A stretch of 51,691 bases of DNA, taken from the NCBI GenBank assembly GCA_965365345.1, contig CBDUBH010000012.1:1-51691 (forward strand), given 5' to 3'. The position numbers were made by a program, and so were the translations under genes. Shown here piece by piece: positions 9,047 to 17,830 of the stretch. The notes beneath the pieces are model-generated. The model made no database searches, had not been told where the DNA came from, and saw only the letters and a program-made list of their open reading frames with translations. This DNA is from CBDUBH01 sp965365345 (GTDB taxonomy: Bacteria; Bacteroidota; Ignavibacteria; Ignavibacteriales; SURF-24). Numbering within the stretch: position 1 is the stretch's first letter; each line of letters begins with the position of its first letter.

Positions 9047-10186
9047 ATGCAAATAAATTTTAAGTATTCAATAATTGTTTTAACCGTGATCTTTGCCGCA
9101 TTAATTTACGGCTGCGAAGTTGATTACCCGGATAATTCAGATGAAAATACAGCATTATCTTTGACCGATTTTGGCGATAACTGGGAAAGAATTGTAAACT
9201 TAAAAGGAATTTGGAAATTTTCGATTTCAGATAGTATAGAGTTTTCACAGCCCACTTTTGATGATGAAAACTGGGATAATATAAAAACCCCGAACTCATG
9301 GGAAAATGTTGGATTTCACGGATACGATGGTTATGCTTGGTACAGAAAAACATTTTTCATTCCTGAAAATCTAAAAGGAAAAAGTGCTTACATAAAGCTC
9401 GGGTATATTGATGATGTTGATCAGGTTTTCATTAACGGAAATTTGATAGGAAGTTCCGGTAATTTTCCACCAAATTATAAAACCGCATATAACGGTGAAA
9501 GATTTTATTTCATTCCACCGAAAGCATTAAATTACAACGGTGAAAATTCAGTTGCGGTCCGGGTTTATGATGCCGAACTTGAAGGCGGAATAAGTCATGG
9601 CGATCTCGGAATTTACATTCAGGATATAATTCTTCCTGATCTTAATCTTGAAGGCGAATGGAAATTTATTAAAGGAAATTCGCGTAAATTAAAAGCTGAA
9701 ATTATAAACGAAAAAGAAATAAAAAATTATCAGTTTGAAACAATTTTGGTCCCGGGTTATTGGGAAACACAAGGCTATTTTGATTTTGACGGATTTGCCT
9801 GGTGCAGAAAAGAATTCATGATCTCGGAAAATTTCAAAGATAAAGATCTAATCTTGTTGCTCGGAAAAATTGATGATTTTGATGAAGCTTATCTTAACGG
9901 AAAATTGATCGGTTCAACGGGAGATATGAGTAAAGCCGAGGAAGAATTGGTTCCGTTAAAACAAGAATGGCTTGAATACAGAATTTACGATATTCCGAAA
10001 GATTTTGTGAAATTTGAAAGTGAAAATATTTTAGCAGTAAAAGTTTACGATGGTTACATAAACGGCGGAATTTACAGCGGTCCGGTAGGAATAATTGAAA
10101 AAGAGAAATTTGAAAAAGTTGAAAAATCTTTAGCAGCAAAAAGAAAAAGAGACAGAAATTTATTTGATAAAGTTTTCAATCATTAA
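9047..10186 (+). CDS. Lipoprotein with two GH2-type sugar-binding (jelly-roll) domains
   Basis: The 379-residue product begins with a lipoprotein signal (IYGC at about 20-23). It then has two homologous galactose-binding-like beta-sandwich domains, roughly 45-190 and 195-355. Matching landmarks are LKGIWKF/LEGEWKF, TPNSWENVGFHGYDGYAWYRK/VPGYWETQGYFDFDGFAWCRK, FINGNLIGSSG/YLNGKLIGSTG and NSVAVRVYD/NILAVKVYD. These resemble the N-terminal domain of family 2 glycoside hydrolases, but no TIM-barrel catalytic domain follows. It is probably a surface or periplasmic carbohydrate-binding lipoprotein. A basic tail (AAKRKRDRN) precedes the stop. A terminator overlaps the end of the gene. Confidence 0.7.
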   Translation: MQINFKYSIIVLTVIFAALIYGCEVDYPDNSDENTALSLTDFGDNWERIVNLKGIWKFSISDSIEFSQPTFDDENWDNIKTPNSWENVGFHGYDGYAWYRKTFFIPENLKGKSAYIKLGYIDDVDQVFINGNLIGSSGNFPPNYKTAYNGERFYFIPPKALNYNGENSVAVRVYDAELEGGISHGDLGIYIQDIILPDLNLEGEWKFIKGNSRKLKAEIINEKEIKNYQFETILVPGYWETQGYFDFDGFAWCRKEFMISENFKDKDLILLLGKIDDFDEAYLNGKLIGSTGDMSKAEEELVPLKQEWLEYRIYDIPKDFVKFESENILAVKVYDGYINGGIYSGPVGIIEKEKFEKVEKSLAAKRKRDRNLFDKVFNH

Positions 10187-10220
10187 AAAGCCGCAATATT
10201 TAATGCGGCTTTTTTGTTTT
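10185..10220 (+). terminator. Terminator between convergent GH2-like and sppA genes
   Basis: An eleven-base-pair stem AAAAAGCCGCA/TGCGGCTTTTT with an eight-base loop is followed by a T-rich tract. Its left arm starts within the stop codon of the lipoprotein gene. It could also act on the opposite strand for sppA. Confidence 0.85.
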
Positions 10221-10259
10221 AAAGAAATTCCAAAATCTTTTTATTGAATTTTCATAACC

Positions 10260-12686
10260 CTATTTTTGAAAAATCATTTCGTATTCTTCAAAAGGTAAAA
10301 TTATAAGCGGCTCGCCCAAATGTTCAAATCTGAATTTCAGATCTTCAATTTTGTTTTCTTCTTTTGATTTAATTCCGGTTAAACTTGGTTTGAACAAATT
10401 TAAATTAAAAAGCGGCGGCTCAGGGAATTCAACGATCTTTATCTTTTCATCGTTTTTTATTCCAGATTTTAATTTTGCAATTTCAATTGCCGTATGTAAT
10501 CCGCCGAGCAGATCAATTAATTTATTTTCAAGAGCATCGCTACCGATCCAAATTCTGCCTTGAGCAATGTTTTCAACATGATTTATATTTAAATTTCTGC
10601 CTTCAGAAACTTTACGCACAAACATATTGTACATTGATAAGATTGAGTATTTCATTCTTGTAAATTCTTCTTGAGTAAGATTTCTATCAGGCAACGAAAT
10701 TCCAATTAAAGGCAGCGACATTCCGAATCCTAAATCGGCATGTTTTCCTTTTTGTATTTGATCGGTAGAAAATCCGATCTTTTCTTTGAATCCATTATTA
10801 TAAGCCCAGCCGCCAATTACACCAATTGAGCCGGTAATTGTGTTTGGCGCAGCGATAATTGTATCGGCATCCATTGAGATCCAATAACCGCCAGAAGCAG
10901 CAACAGCGCCTTGTGAAACAATTACTGGCTTAACTTTTTTACATTCTTTTATCGCTTCGGCAACATAATCCGAAGCAAGCGCATCGCCGCCGGGAGAATC
11001 AACACGAAGTATCAACGCTTTGAAATTATCATCATCTTTAATTGAGCGAATAGTTTCCGAAAGAGAACGCGCGGAAATTCCGGCATCAAGATCGCAAACT
11101 CCCAAAGCGTAAACAACAGCAATTTTATCGGGTTCGCCCCAAAAATTATCGTCCGGAAGTTTGTATTCTTCAATTCTTCTTTTACCTGTAAATTTAAGAT
11201 CATCATCTTCAAACTTTTTTATAATATCTTTCATTGAATTCCATCTTGCCAGCGTATCAACAAGATCAAATTTCAAAGCATCATCCGCTAAAAAAATTGC
11301 TTGATTATTTACCAATGAATCAAATTCTAAAGGTGAAATTTTTCTTGATCGCGTAATTCCTTCTTTTACTTGTGCAAAATAAACATCAATAAATCTTTGT
11401 CGCTGCTCTTTATCACCTTCTGACATTTCCGGTTGAGATAGATTTTCAATAGCAGATTTGAATTTCAAAAATCTCCATTCTTCAAAAGCGATTCCTAATT
11501 TTTCAAGTGCGCCTTTGTAAAAAGTTCTTCCCGAAACAAATCCTTGAAGCATTATCATTCCAAGAGGATCCATCACAATTTTATCGGCAACCGAAGCAAA
11601 ATAATAATAATTCATATCAGGACGATCAACAAATATGTAAACTTTCTTGTCTGATCTTTTAAATTCTGTTAATTTATCGCGCAATTCCCAAAGCATTTCT
11701 GAATTAATTTCCATTCCGGAAGTATTAATTGAAATTCCTTTAACCGATTTATCATTTTTTGCTTTTTCAATTTGATTAAGAATATCAATTAAATTATTGG
11801 ATTTATCGAACCATTTATATGACTGATATTTTAATTCGCCTTTCAAATTTATTTCAATAAATTTTTTCTTTGGAAATAAAAGCGCAATTGGATTTCTGTC
11901 ATACGCACCGATTCTAATTCCGTAAGTATTAAATTGATGATCGGAATTTTTATCGAATCCGGCACTGCTTGAAAATCCGATATTCCCCAAACTTAACTGC
12001 GCGCCTGCGGTAAAAAAATTATTTTTAAAATATCTGCCTGTAAATCTAATTCCCGGAATTAATTCCAAAGCAATTCCGGCGCTCCAGTTTTGTTTCCCGT
12101 AATTTTGATAACTTTTATTTCTGAAATTATAATCGGCAAACAAAGTTAAAATTTCGTTTGAGAATGGTCTGAAAGCCGCTTCAATATTGGCTCTTCTGTA
12201 GTTTTTATCGGTTGCAAAATTTCCTGTGATACCGATTGAAATAAAATTTGCAGGACGAGATAGAATTCCCAAAGTGAAATTATTGGAATAATTAAAAAGA
12301 TATTTTTCACCTGAAACCCAGCCGTATGAAATTCCGGTGCTGAAATTTCTATTACCGGCGGCCAATGAAACTTTATAATTTGCAACTGATTTTTCTGCAA
12401 ATGATTCTTTTATGATTCCGAATCCGAAATTACGCGATGCAGAAAAAATTCCCCATTTATTGAAATCTTCCGGGGAATTGTAATTATCAAGCCAATTAAA
12501 TTGAATATCAAAATTATTGACGTAACTTAAAATTGCGGGATTTTCAAATCCGTATAAACCGAATTTCAATGAGCCGGTAGTAGCAAGTAAAAATTCACTT
12601 TGTTCAATATTTGCAGGCACATCATCCTGCGCGTATATATTGGCAAAAGTGAAAATCAAAAAAACAAAAAGAAAATATTTCTTCAT
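10260..12686 (-). CDS. sppA: Signal peptide peptidase SppA with N-terminal barrel-like domain
   Basis: SppA degrades cleaved signal peptides with a Ser-Lys dyad. The 808-residue product has a signal peptide (ends YAQ|DDVP, residue 20), then about 245 residues of alternating-hydrophobic strands and turns (for example FGFGIIKE, FTLGILSRP, WSAGIALELIPGIRFTGRYF) that resemble an outer-membrane barrel. The double SppA repeat starts near residue 276. Lys410 in FLKFKSAIENL corresponds to the general-base lysine of E. coli SppA, and Ser598 in AVAASGGYWIS is the nucleophile. E. coli SppA is about 618 residues with an N-terminal membrane helix, so the extra domain is notable. A membrane location other than the usual one is inferred. 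Confidence 0.88.
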   Translation of the reverse strand: MKKYFLFVFLIFTFANIYAQDDVPANIEQSEFLLATTGSLKFGLYGFENPAILSYVNNFDIQFNWLDNYNSPEDFNKWGIFSASRNFGFGIIKESFAEKSVANYKVSLAAGNRNFSTGISYGWVSGEKYLFNYSNNFTLGILSRPANFISIGITGNFATDKNYRRANIEAAFRPFSNEILTLFADYNFRNKSYQNYGKQNWSAGIALELIPGIRFTGRYFKNNFFTAGAQLSLGNIGFSSSAGFDKNSDHQFNTYGIRIGAYDRNPIALLFPKKKFIEINLKGELKYQSYKWFDKSNNLIDILNQIEKAKNDKSVKGISINTSGMEINSEMLWELRDKLTEFKRSDKKVYIFVDRPDMNYYYFASVADKIVMDPLGMIMLQGFVSGRTFYKGALEKLGIAFEEWRFLKFKSAIENLSQPEMSEGDKEQRQRFIDVYFAQVKEGITRSRKISPLEFDSLVNNQAIFLADDALKFDLVDTLARWNSMKDIIKKFEDDDLKFTGKRRIEEYKLPDDNFWGEPDKIAVVYALGVCDLDAGISARSLSETIRSIKDDDNFKALILRVDSPGGDALASDYVAEAIKECKKVKPVIVSQGAVAASGGYWISMDADTIIAAPNTITGSIGVIGGWAYNNGFKEKIGFSTDQIQKGKHADLGFGMSLPLIGISLPDRNLTQEEFTRMKYSILSMYNMFVRKVSEGRNLNINHVENIAQGRIWIGSDALENKLIDLLGGLHTAIEIAKLKSGIKNDEKIKIVEFPEPPLFNLNLFKPSLTGIKSKEENKIEDLKFRFEHLGEPLIILPFEEYEMIFQK

Positions 12687-12913
12687 TTTATTCTCGGAGA
12701 ATTATGAAAAATTATAATCTAAAATGTTCAATTAAAATCAAAAATAAAAATCAAAATTTTTAGTTTATGTTTATAGAATTTCATTGAATCTATTTTATAG
12801 AAATTGAATAATAAACAAATTTCACTTTTTGGAAAATTTATTTTATTTGGTAAATTAAATAATAATTGATTAACAAAAAATCAAATCACCTTAAAATCTA
12901 CAAATAATATTAA

Positions 12914-13837
12914 ATGGAAAATTCAAATAATAAAATTATTGACGTAATAGGATTTCCGATGGATCTCGGTGCCGATAGAAGAGGCGTTGATATGGGTCCA
13001 AGTGCACTTAGAATTGCGGGGATCGAGGAAAAATTACGCGCGCTGGGTTATGAAGTTAATGATCTGGGTGATGTTAAAATTCAGATTCAGGAAGCACAAA
13101 AGATCGTTAATAAAAAGTTAAAATATTTTGATGAGATCTATAAGACTTCGTGTGAGCTTAGCGAAATTGTTGAAAGAACTTTGGATGAAGGAAGATTTCC
13201 TTTGTGTTTAGGCGGCGATCATTCAATGGCAATCGGAACAATTGCGGGAATTGCTTCACACTGCAAAAAAGAAAATAAAGAAATGGGTGTGATCTGGATT
13301 GATGCTCACGCTGATATTAACACCGAAGAAACAACGCCATCGGGAAATATTCACGGAATGCCTGTCGCCGTTTCGCTCGGATTAGGGAATAATGAATTGG
13401 TAAACATTGGGGGATTTGCACCAAAAGTAAAACCCGAAAATTTCTTTCTTATAGGAATAAGAAGCATTGATCATCTTGAAAAATTAAATATTAAGAAAGC
13501 CGGAGTTCCGGTTTTTACAATGACTGATATTGATAAAACGGGGATTCATAGAATTATAAACCGCGTTTTAAAAGAATTGAAAGAAAGAGTTGATCACATT
13601 CACGTAAGTTTTGACCTTGATAGTATTGATCCTAATGTTGTTCCCGGAGTTGGAACGCCTGTACAAGGCGGATTGAATTACCGCGAAGCACATCTGCTTA
13701 TGGAAACAATTGCCGAGTGCGGTTGCATGTCATCGCTTGAAATTGCTGAAGCAAATCCTATTCTTGATTACAAAAACAGAAGCGCGGAAGTTGCAGCAGA
13801 AATTATTGCTTCAAGTATGGGAATGAGGATTTTATAA
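12914..13837 (+). CDS. rocF: Arginase (ureohydrolase family)
   Basis: This 307-residue enzyme is expected to hydrolyse arginine to ornithine and urea with a binuclear manganese centre. The metal ligands are all visible: His103 (GGDHSMAIGT), Asp130, His132 and Asp134 (WIDAHADINT), and Asp234 and Asp236 (SFDLDSIDP). The N-terminal GVDMGPSALR and the VPGVGTP segment favour arginase over agmatinase. No urease or ornithine-pathway genes are nearby. There is no Shine-Dalgarno sequence, but the start agrees with the family N-terminus. A double-PspC gene begins three bases after the stop. Activity on another guanidino compound cannot be excluded. Confidence 0.9.
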   Translation: MENSNNKIIDVIGFPMDLGADRRGVDMGPSALRIAGIEEKLRALGYEVNDLGDVKIQIQEAQKIVNKKLKYFDEIYKTSCELSEIVERTLDEGRFPLCLGGDHSMAIGTIAGIASHCKKENKEMGVIWIDAHADINTEETTPSGNIHGMPVAVSLGLGNNELVNIGGFAPKVKPENFFLIGIRSIDHLEKLNIKKAGVPVFTMTDIDKTGIHRIINRVLKELKERVDHIHVSFDLDSIDPNVVPGVGTPVQGGLNYREAHLLMETIAECGCMSSLEIAEANPILDYKNRSAEVAAEIIASSMGMRIL

Positions 13838-13840
13838 ATC

Positions 13841-14827
13841 ATGAATTCAGAAGAATATCCCGGTAAAAATCCGGAAGAAAAAAAATCAGAAGATAAAAAC
13901 GAGAAAAAATTTTCTGATGAAAATACTTCTGAAGGAAAATCCGAAGATAAAAATGTTTCAGATGAAAATAAAATGGAATTTCACGAAACCCCTGAGAACA
14001 TTGATCATAATGAAGTAAACAAAAAAATAATAAATTCGGAAGACAATTTTCAAAATGATAAAAATTTAAATGAAGATGAAATTACCGGAATTCAAAATGA
14101 AAAAATAATTTCCGGTGAAACTTCAGATCAGGAAAATATTAATAATGAAAATCCTGATCGGGAAATATCAGATCAAGAAGAAATAGTTGCAATACCAAGA
14201 CCGAAAAGAAAACTCCGGCGATCGAATATCAATAAAATTATAAGCGGAGTTTGCGGCGGCATTGGAGAGTATTTTCATCTTGATCCTGCTTTACTGCGCT
14301 TATTTTTTTTGCTCACATTATTAGTCGGATTTTACGGAATTATTCTTTACGGAATTTTAGCGCTTGCAATAAAAAAAGCTCCGCGTACGGAATTTGATTT
14401 TGATATTCAAAAGATTCGCAAAATTCAAAAGGAAAATCGTAAGGCGCTTTTCGGATCAGTATTGATTTTATTTGGGATGTACAAACTTTTTGAAAAATTC
14501 GGGATCTATAATACAGCCTTAAATACAGGCGGGGAAGAGTATTTGATCACTGCAGTAATTTCATTTTTGTTTTTCATTCTGATATTTGAGTACAACAACC
14601 GCGCAAAATTTTTTCGAGATGAAAGAAAATTATCTCTTGCTCCCAAAAACAGAATTTCCGGAGTTTGTTCAGGGCTTGCAATTTACTTCAATATTGATGC
14701 GGCTTTCGTGAGAATTTTGTTTGTGATATTTACATTTTTTTCTATGGGAATAGGAGCACTTGTTTATTTGATCTTTGCAATGATCCTACCTGACACAAAG
14801 CAAAACGGATTTGCAGATGCAGAGTAA
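13841..14827 (+). CDS. Membrane protein with two PspC domains and an acidic N-terminal tail
   Basis: PspC domains are small membrane modules known from the phage-shock envelope-stress response. In these 328 residues, positions 1-118 are a hydrophilic low-complexity tail rich in Glu, Asp, Asn and Lys with repeats of the SEDKN/SDEN type. The first PspC module is about 123-180 (NKIISGVCGGIGEYFHLDPA). A linker and two hydrophobic segments follow (about 203-250), and a second PspC module is at about 262-318 (RISGVCSGLAIYFNIDAA). No PspA or PspB is visible. It is tightly coupled to arginase upstream and overlaps the next membrane gene. A role in membrane-stress sensing is inferred from the domain. 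Confidence 0.8.
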   Translation: MNSEEYPGKNPEEKKSEDKNEKKFSDENTSEGKSEDKNVSDENKMEFHETPENIDHNEVNKKIINSEDNFQNDKNLNEDEITGIQNEKIISGETSDQENINNENPDREISDQEEIVAIPRPKRKLRRSNINKIISGVCGGIGEYFHLDPALLRLFFLLTLLVGFYGIILYGILALAIKKAPRTEFDFDIQKIRKIQKENRKALFGSVLILFGMYKLFEKFGIYNTALNTGGEEYLITAVISFLFFILIFEYNNRAKFFRDERKLSLAPKNRISGVCSGLAIYFNIDAAFVRILFVIFTFFSMGIGALVYLIFAMILPDTKQNGFADAE

Positions 14828-15317
14828 TAAATTATTAAATTTCATAATATTGATTTTTATAATAGCTGCATTATCGGGCTTACTCGGATTTGTAAATCTC
14901 AATCTTGAAAAATCACTTTCATACGGAATGATGATCTACGGAATTATTTCCGCTTACATTGCTTTCGGCACTAATAAAAAAGGACAAATATTTTCCGGCG
15001 CAATTCTTTTTCTTTCAGGCATTTTAATTTATGTAATAAATAATTATGAATTTGCTGATTATAATCTTTTATTTTTACCTTCGCTTATATTCATTTTCGG
15101 CGCTGCATTTTTGATCTTATTTCTTGATGATATTTCGAACAAAGCTTTTCTTGCTGTCGGAATTGTTCTGCCGGTAATTTCCGGAGGATTAATTTATACC
15201 ATGCGGAATTTCAAAATTGCAGAATTCATTGGAACACTTTCCGGAGTTTTATTCGTTTATTATCCGGTATTTTTAATCTTGATCGGTATGAATTTAATTC
15301 TGAATAGAGGTGATTAA
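14817..15317 (+). CDS. Small polytopic membrane protein of unknown function
   Basis: No family is recognised. The product is about 166 residues with five or six hydrophobic helices and short loops (for example LLNFIILIFIIAALSGLLGFV and FLAVGIVLPVISGGLIY). The ATG at 14817 is preferred to an in-frame TTG at 14811. Either overlaps the end of the double-PspC gene, so translation is probably coupled. The overall style resembles the small membrane proteins often paired with PspC-type genes. The stop lies two bases from the stop of the convergent sigma-factor gene, leaving no room for a terminator. Confidence 0.55.
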   Translation: MQSNKLLNFIILIFIIAALSGLLGFVNLNLEKSLSYGMMIYGIISAYIAFGTNKKGQIFSGAILFLSGILIYVINNYEFADYNLLFLPSLIFIFGAAFLILFLDDISNKAFLAVGIVLPVISGGLIYTMRNFKIAEFIGTLSGVLFVYYPVFLILIGMNLILNRGD

Positions 15318-15318
15318 T

Positions 15319-16869
15319 TCATTTGAAATTTTTCACAAGATAAATTTCACCGGAAGGCGAAGCTGCTTCAAAATCCTCTTCAACTGTAACAATAAACGAA
15401 TCAAAATTTTGCTGATCTACCGGCGGAAGATCTTCTATATAAATAAACTCGGCTTTTTTTGTTACTTCAAAATTTGCGAGCGCAAAAGGTTGACCTTTAC
15501 TTACAAGCCAGAAGAAATAAATTTTTTCATCATTAAGCAGCGGCATATTATAAAGTTGAAGAACGCCATCTCTGCCGTTTGCCGATAAAATAACTCTTCC
15601 GAATCCGCTCGGATTTTCAACGGTTCCATCGAGATTATGCGAACGCGAATCATTTGAATTAAGCACAGTAAATATTTTTTGATTTTGTGTAAGCTTGGAA
15701 ATTTCTTCTGAAAGATCAGAAATTTTACTGTTCAAATTTTGGATATGATCTTTATCTTTTTCAATTTCTTTTTGAAGGAAATAATAAACTGCTCCTCCGA
15801 TTATTGCAGAAATTATTAAAACAAGAAAAAGATCGAGCAATAATATTTTTTTGAATTGGGAATTTTCTTCGAGCGGCTTGTATTTTTCAATAGCGTATGT
15901 TCCGGGAGCAGCAACAGGTTTATCGTTTCCAATTTCGTTTTGTAAATTATCATTTGATATTTGCGATCTTTTTTGATCAAGAAATCTTGAGCCGAAATTT
16001 GATTTTGATTCGATATTTATCAAATCAATTTTTGCCGGCTCTCTTTTATTGAATGAAAATTCAGAATTGATTTTTCGCAAACGCAAAGCAACTTTATTTT
16101 TTGTTTGCTGCAAAGGAGAAATTATTTCAGTAAGAACAGGAAGCAGTGAAAACAAGTTTTGAAAAACTCCGAGTATATCCTTTTCGCGATCACTTAAATT
16201 TTCAATATCATTTTTGAATTTTAGTGCATCGTTATTTTCAAGTCCACCTAATGTATAGGCAATAATTTCAATTCCGGGGTTGGTTTTAAATTGAAGTCCC
16301 AAAAATTTTTTTGAAAGTTCAACTCCTGCAGCAACAATTTTTGAATCAATATTTTCAATGGGAATCTTTAATTTTTCTGAAATTCTTTCGCGCGTTGAGC
16401 CTTCATAATAAACTAACCGGATTATATATTTTTGAATATCATCTAATTCACCAACGGCTTTTTCGAGTTCATTCCTTAATTTAAATGCCGATTGCAAATT
16501 CATCGGATCAATAACAGGTGAAAGTTTGGGAATGATAAAAGAATTTTCAAATTCGTTTGTGTAAATTTCTTTATGATCTTCAGAACCGGAATTTCTATGC
16601 AAATGATCAACAGCTTTATTTCGTGTAAGTTGAACAATCCATGTGAAAAAATTTTCCGATTCAAAATTGAAATAATAAATTTTTCGCCACACAATTTCGA
16701 AAACATCGGTAATTATTTCTTCGCTTAAATTTTTGTCATTAACAATTTCGTTAATAAGCGAAAATAAAAACCGTGAATATCTGTCATACAAAGTTTCAAA
16801 AGCTTTGGCATCAAATTGATAAACTTTGTAAGCTAATTCCAAATCGGATAAAATTGCGTAGCTGTTCAA
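15319..16869 (-). CDS. ECF sigma factor fused to an RskA-like transmembrane anti-sigma module
   Basis: One 516-residue frame carries both a sigma factor and its probable inhibitor. Sigma region 2 is about 12-93 (FETLYDRYSRFLFSLI, VFEIVWRKI, WIVQLTRNKAVDHLHR), and region 4 is about 135-190 (LDDIQKYIIRLVYYEGSTRERISEKL). Residues 195-265 resemble the N-terminal anti-sigma helices of RskA proteins (AYTLGGLENNDALKF) but lack a zinc-binding cysteine motif. A linker leads to a single TM helix (about 341-364), a short coiled coil (365-395) and a C-terminal RskA domain (400-512, with GRVILS, LQLYNMP and YFFWLVSKG). The start is TTG; an in-frame stop lies five codons upstream. The sigma half would be tethered to the membrane until processed. 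That mechanism is inferred. Confidence 0.85.
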   Translation of the reverse strand: MNSYAILSDLELAYKVYQFDAKAFETLYDRYSRFLFSLINEIVNDKNLSEEIITDVFEIVWRKIYYFNFESENFFTWIVQLTRNKAVDHLHRNSGSEDHKEIYTNEFENSFIIPKLSPVIDPMNLQSAFKLRNELEKAVGELDDIQKYIIRLVYYEGSTRERISEKLKIPIENIDSKIVAAGVELSKKFLGLQFKTNPGIEIIAYTLGGLENNDALKFKNDIENLSDREKDILGVFQNLFSLLPVLTEIISPLQQTKNKVALRLRKINSEFSFNKREPAKIDLINIESKSNFGSRFLDQKRSQISNDNLQNEIGNDKPVAAPGTYAIEKYKPLEENSQFKKILLLDLFLVLIISAIIGGAVYYFLQKEIEKDKDHIQNLNSKISDLSEEISKLTQNQKIFTVLNSNDSRSHNLDGTVENPSGFGRVILSANGRDGVLQLYNMPLLNDEKIYFFWLVSKGQPFALANFEVTKKAEFIYIEDLPPVDQQNFDSFIVTVEEDFEAASPSGEIYLVKNFK

Positions 16870-16930
16870 ATTTCTTTTTATTTATTTAGTAAAAAACAAA
16901 TTTATGAATAGAAAATGAATTTTTAAACAT

Positions 16931-16964
16931 AAAAAAGGCTGAAATAAATTTCAGCCTTTTAAAA
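16931..16964 (-). terminator. Terminator after the 17.0-kb lipoprotein gene
   Basis: A twelve- to thirteen-base-pair inverted repeat (AAAAGGCTGAAAT/ATTTCAGCCTTTT) ends in a T run when read on the minus strand. It separates the lipoprotein gene from the sigma-fusion gene, which therefore probably has its own promoter in 16870-16930. Confidence 0.8.
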
Positions 16965-17021
16965 TTACTGTTTTACCTTAAATAAATTTTATAAATCCTG
17001 ACTTTTGCCGATCATAAAAAT

Positions 17022-17570
17022 TTATTTATCCGCTTCCATTTCAAAATCAAAAGTAAAAATTCCTTCAACAACAATTGGCTGATTTCCTGATTTTACATCA
17101 CTTACAATTATTTTTGTATCAATTGTTTTGTTGTTAAGTTTTGCAAGATATTTGCTTACTTTGTTAATTTCGTCAGGTTTTAATTCAAAATTCAAAGTTT
17201 TGGTTTTGTAATCATCAATATTAAGATCGTTAAATTGTCTTTTGAACATTAGATCTTTACTGCCTTTAACTTCAAAATAAACATCCGCCTGAAGATTTTC
17301 AGGGGTTGCTGATTTTGTTTTGTAAGTAAGCGAAATTATTTTGATCTCTTTAATTTTGTTTTTGTATTGATTCAGATGCGAAACATTATCTAAACTGAAT
17401 TGACTTTCTTTTTCAAATGGATTTAAACCATCAGATTCGATTTTATACTCAACCGTGTAAGGAAAAGTCTGTTTTACTGATTCTACTTCAAGCGAATCTA
17501 AAATACATCCGTGAAGCGAAAAAATGATTGCCGGCAAAAGTAAAAACATAAAAATCTTCTTGATATTCAT
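17022..17570 (-). CDS. Predicted lipoprotein of unknown function
   Basis: The product is 182 residues with a lipobox at SLHGC (Cys22) and no recognised family. The mature part is a mixed beta protein with lysine-rich strands such as VEYKIESDG, IKIISLTYKTK and ADVYFEVKG, and it may be a single sandwich domain. The start at 17570 was chosen because TAGGAGA lies just upstream at 17578-17584. A longer frame reaching to 17669 would put a 33-residue non-signal extension in front of the lipoprotein signal. It is upstream of the sigma/anti-sigma fusion on the same strand but separated by a terminator. Confidence 0.6.
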   Translation of the reverse strand: MNIKKIFMFLLLPAIIFSLHGCILDSLEVESVKQTFPYTVEYKIESDGLNPFEKESQFSLDNVSHLNQYKNKIKEIKIISLTYKTKSATPENLQADVYFEVKGSKDLMFKRQFNDLNIDDYKTKTLNFELKPDEINKVSKYLAKLNNKTIDTKIIVSDVKSGNQPIVVEGIFTFDFEMEADK

Positions 17571-17577
17571 AATAACA

Positions 17578-17584
17578 TCTCCTA
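17578..17584 (-). promoter_or_regulatory. Ribosome binding site that fixes the lipoprotein start
   Basis: TAGGAGA (minus strand) sits seven bases before the ATG at 17570 and decides between two in-frame starts. Confidence 0.7.
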
Positions 17585-17759
17585 AATTTTTTAAAAACTT
17601 TCCCTTTTTTGTAAAGAGAAGAAAATTAAAACTGCATAATAAAAATTGATTTGTCTTTCTATTATTCAATAAAAGATGATCAGTACTTTTATCAAGGGCA
17701 TAATTTTGGTACCTTAAAAATTTAAATTCAAACTTGATTAAAATGAAGAAAAAATTAAT

Positions 17760-17800
17760 CCGGAATAAGAATCCGGTTTGATTTTAGAATATCAAAATCA
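17760..17800 (+). promoter_or_regulatory. Two adjacent inverted repeats in the alaS leader
   Basis: CCGGA/TCCGG (17760-17764 and 17772-17776) is followed directly by TGATTTT/AAAATCA (17779-17785 and 17794-17800), just 31 bases before the alaS start. They could be small RNA hairpins or protein-binding palindromes. Function is not known. Confidence 0.3.
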
Positions 17801-17830
17801 GCATATTTTTAATATATTTAACTTTTAAAA

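Noticed and set aside
15310..15588. A plus-strand frame opposite the sigma-fusion gene
   Set aside because: It is the antisense shadow of the RskA domain and has a cysteine- and lysine-rich composition typical of a shadow frame.
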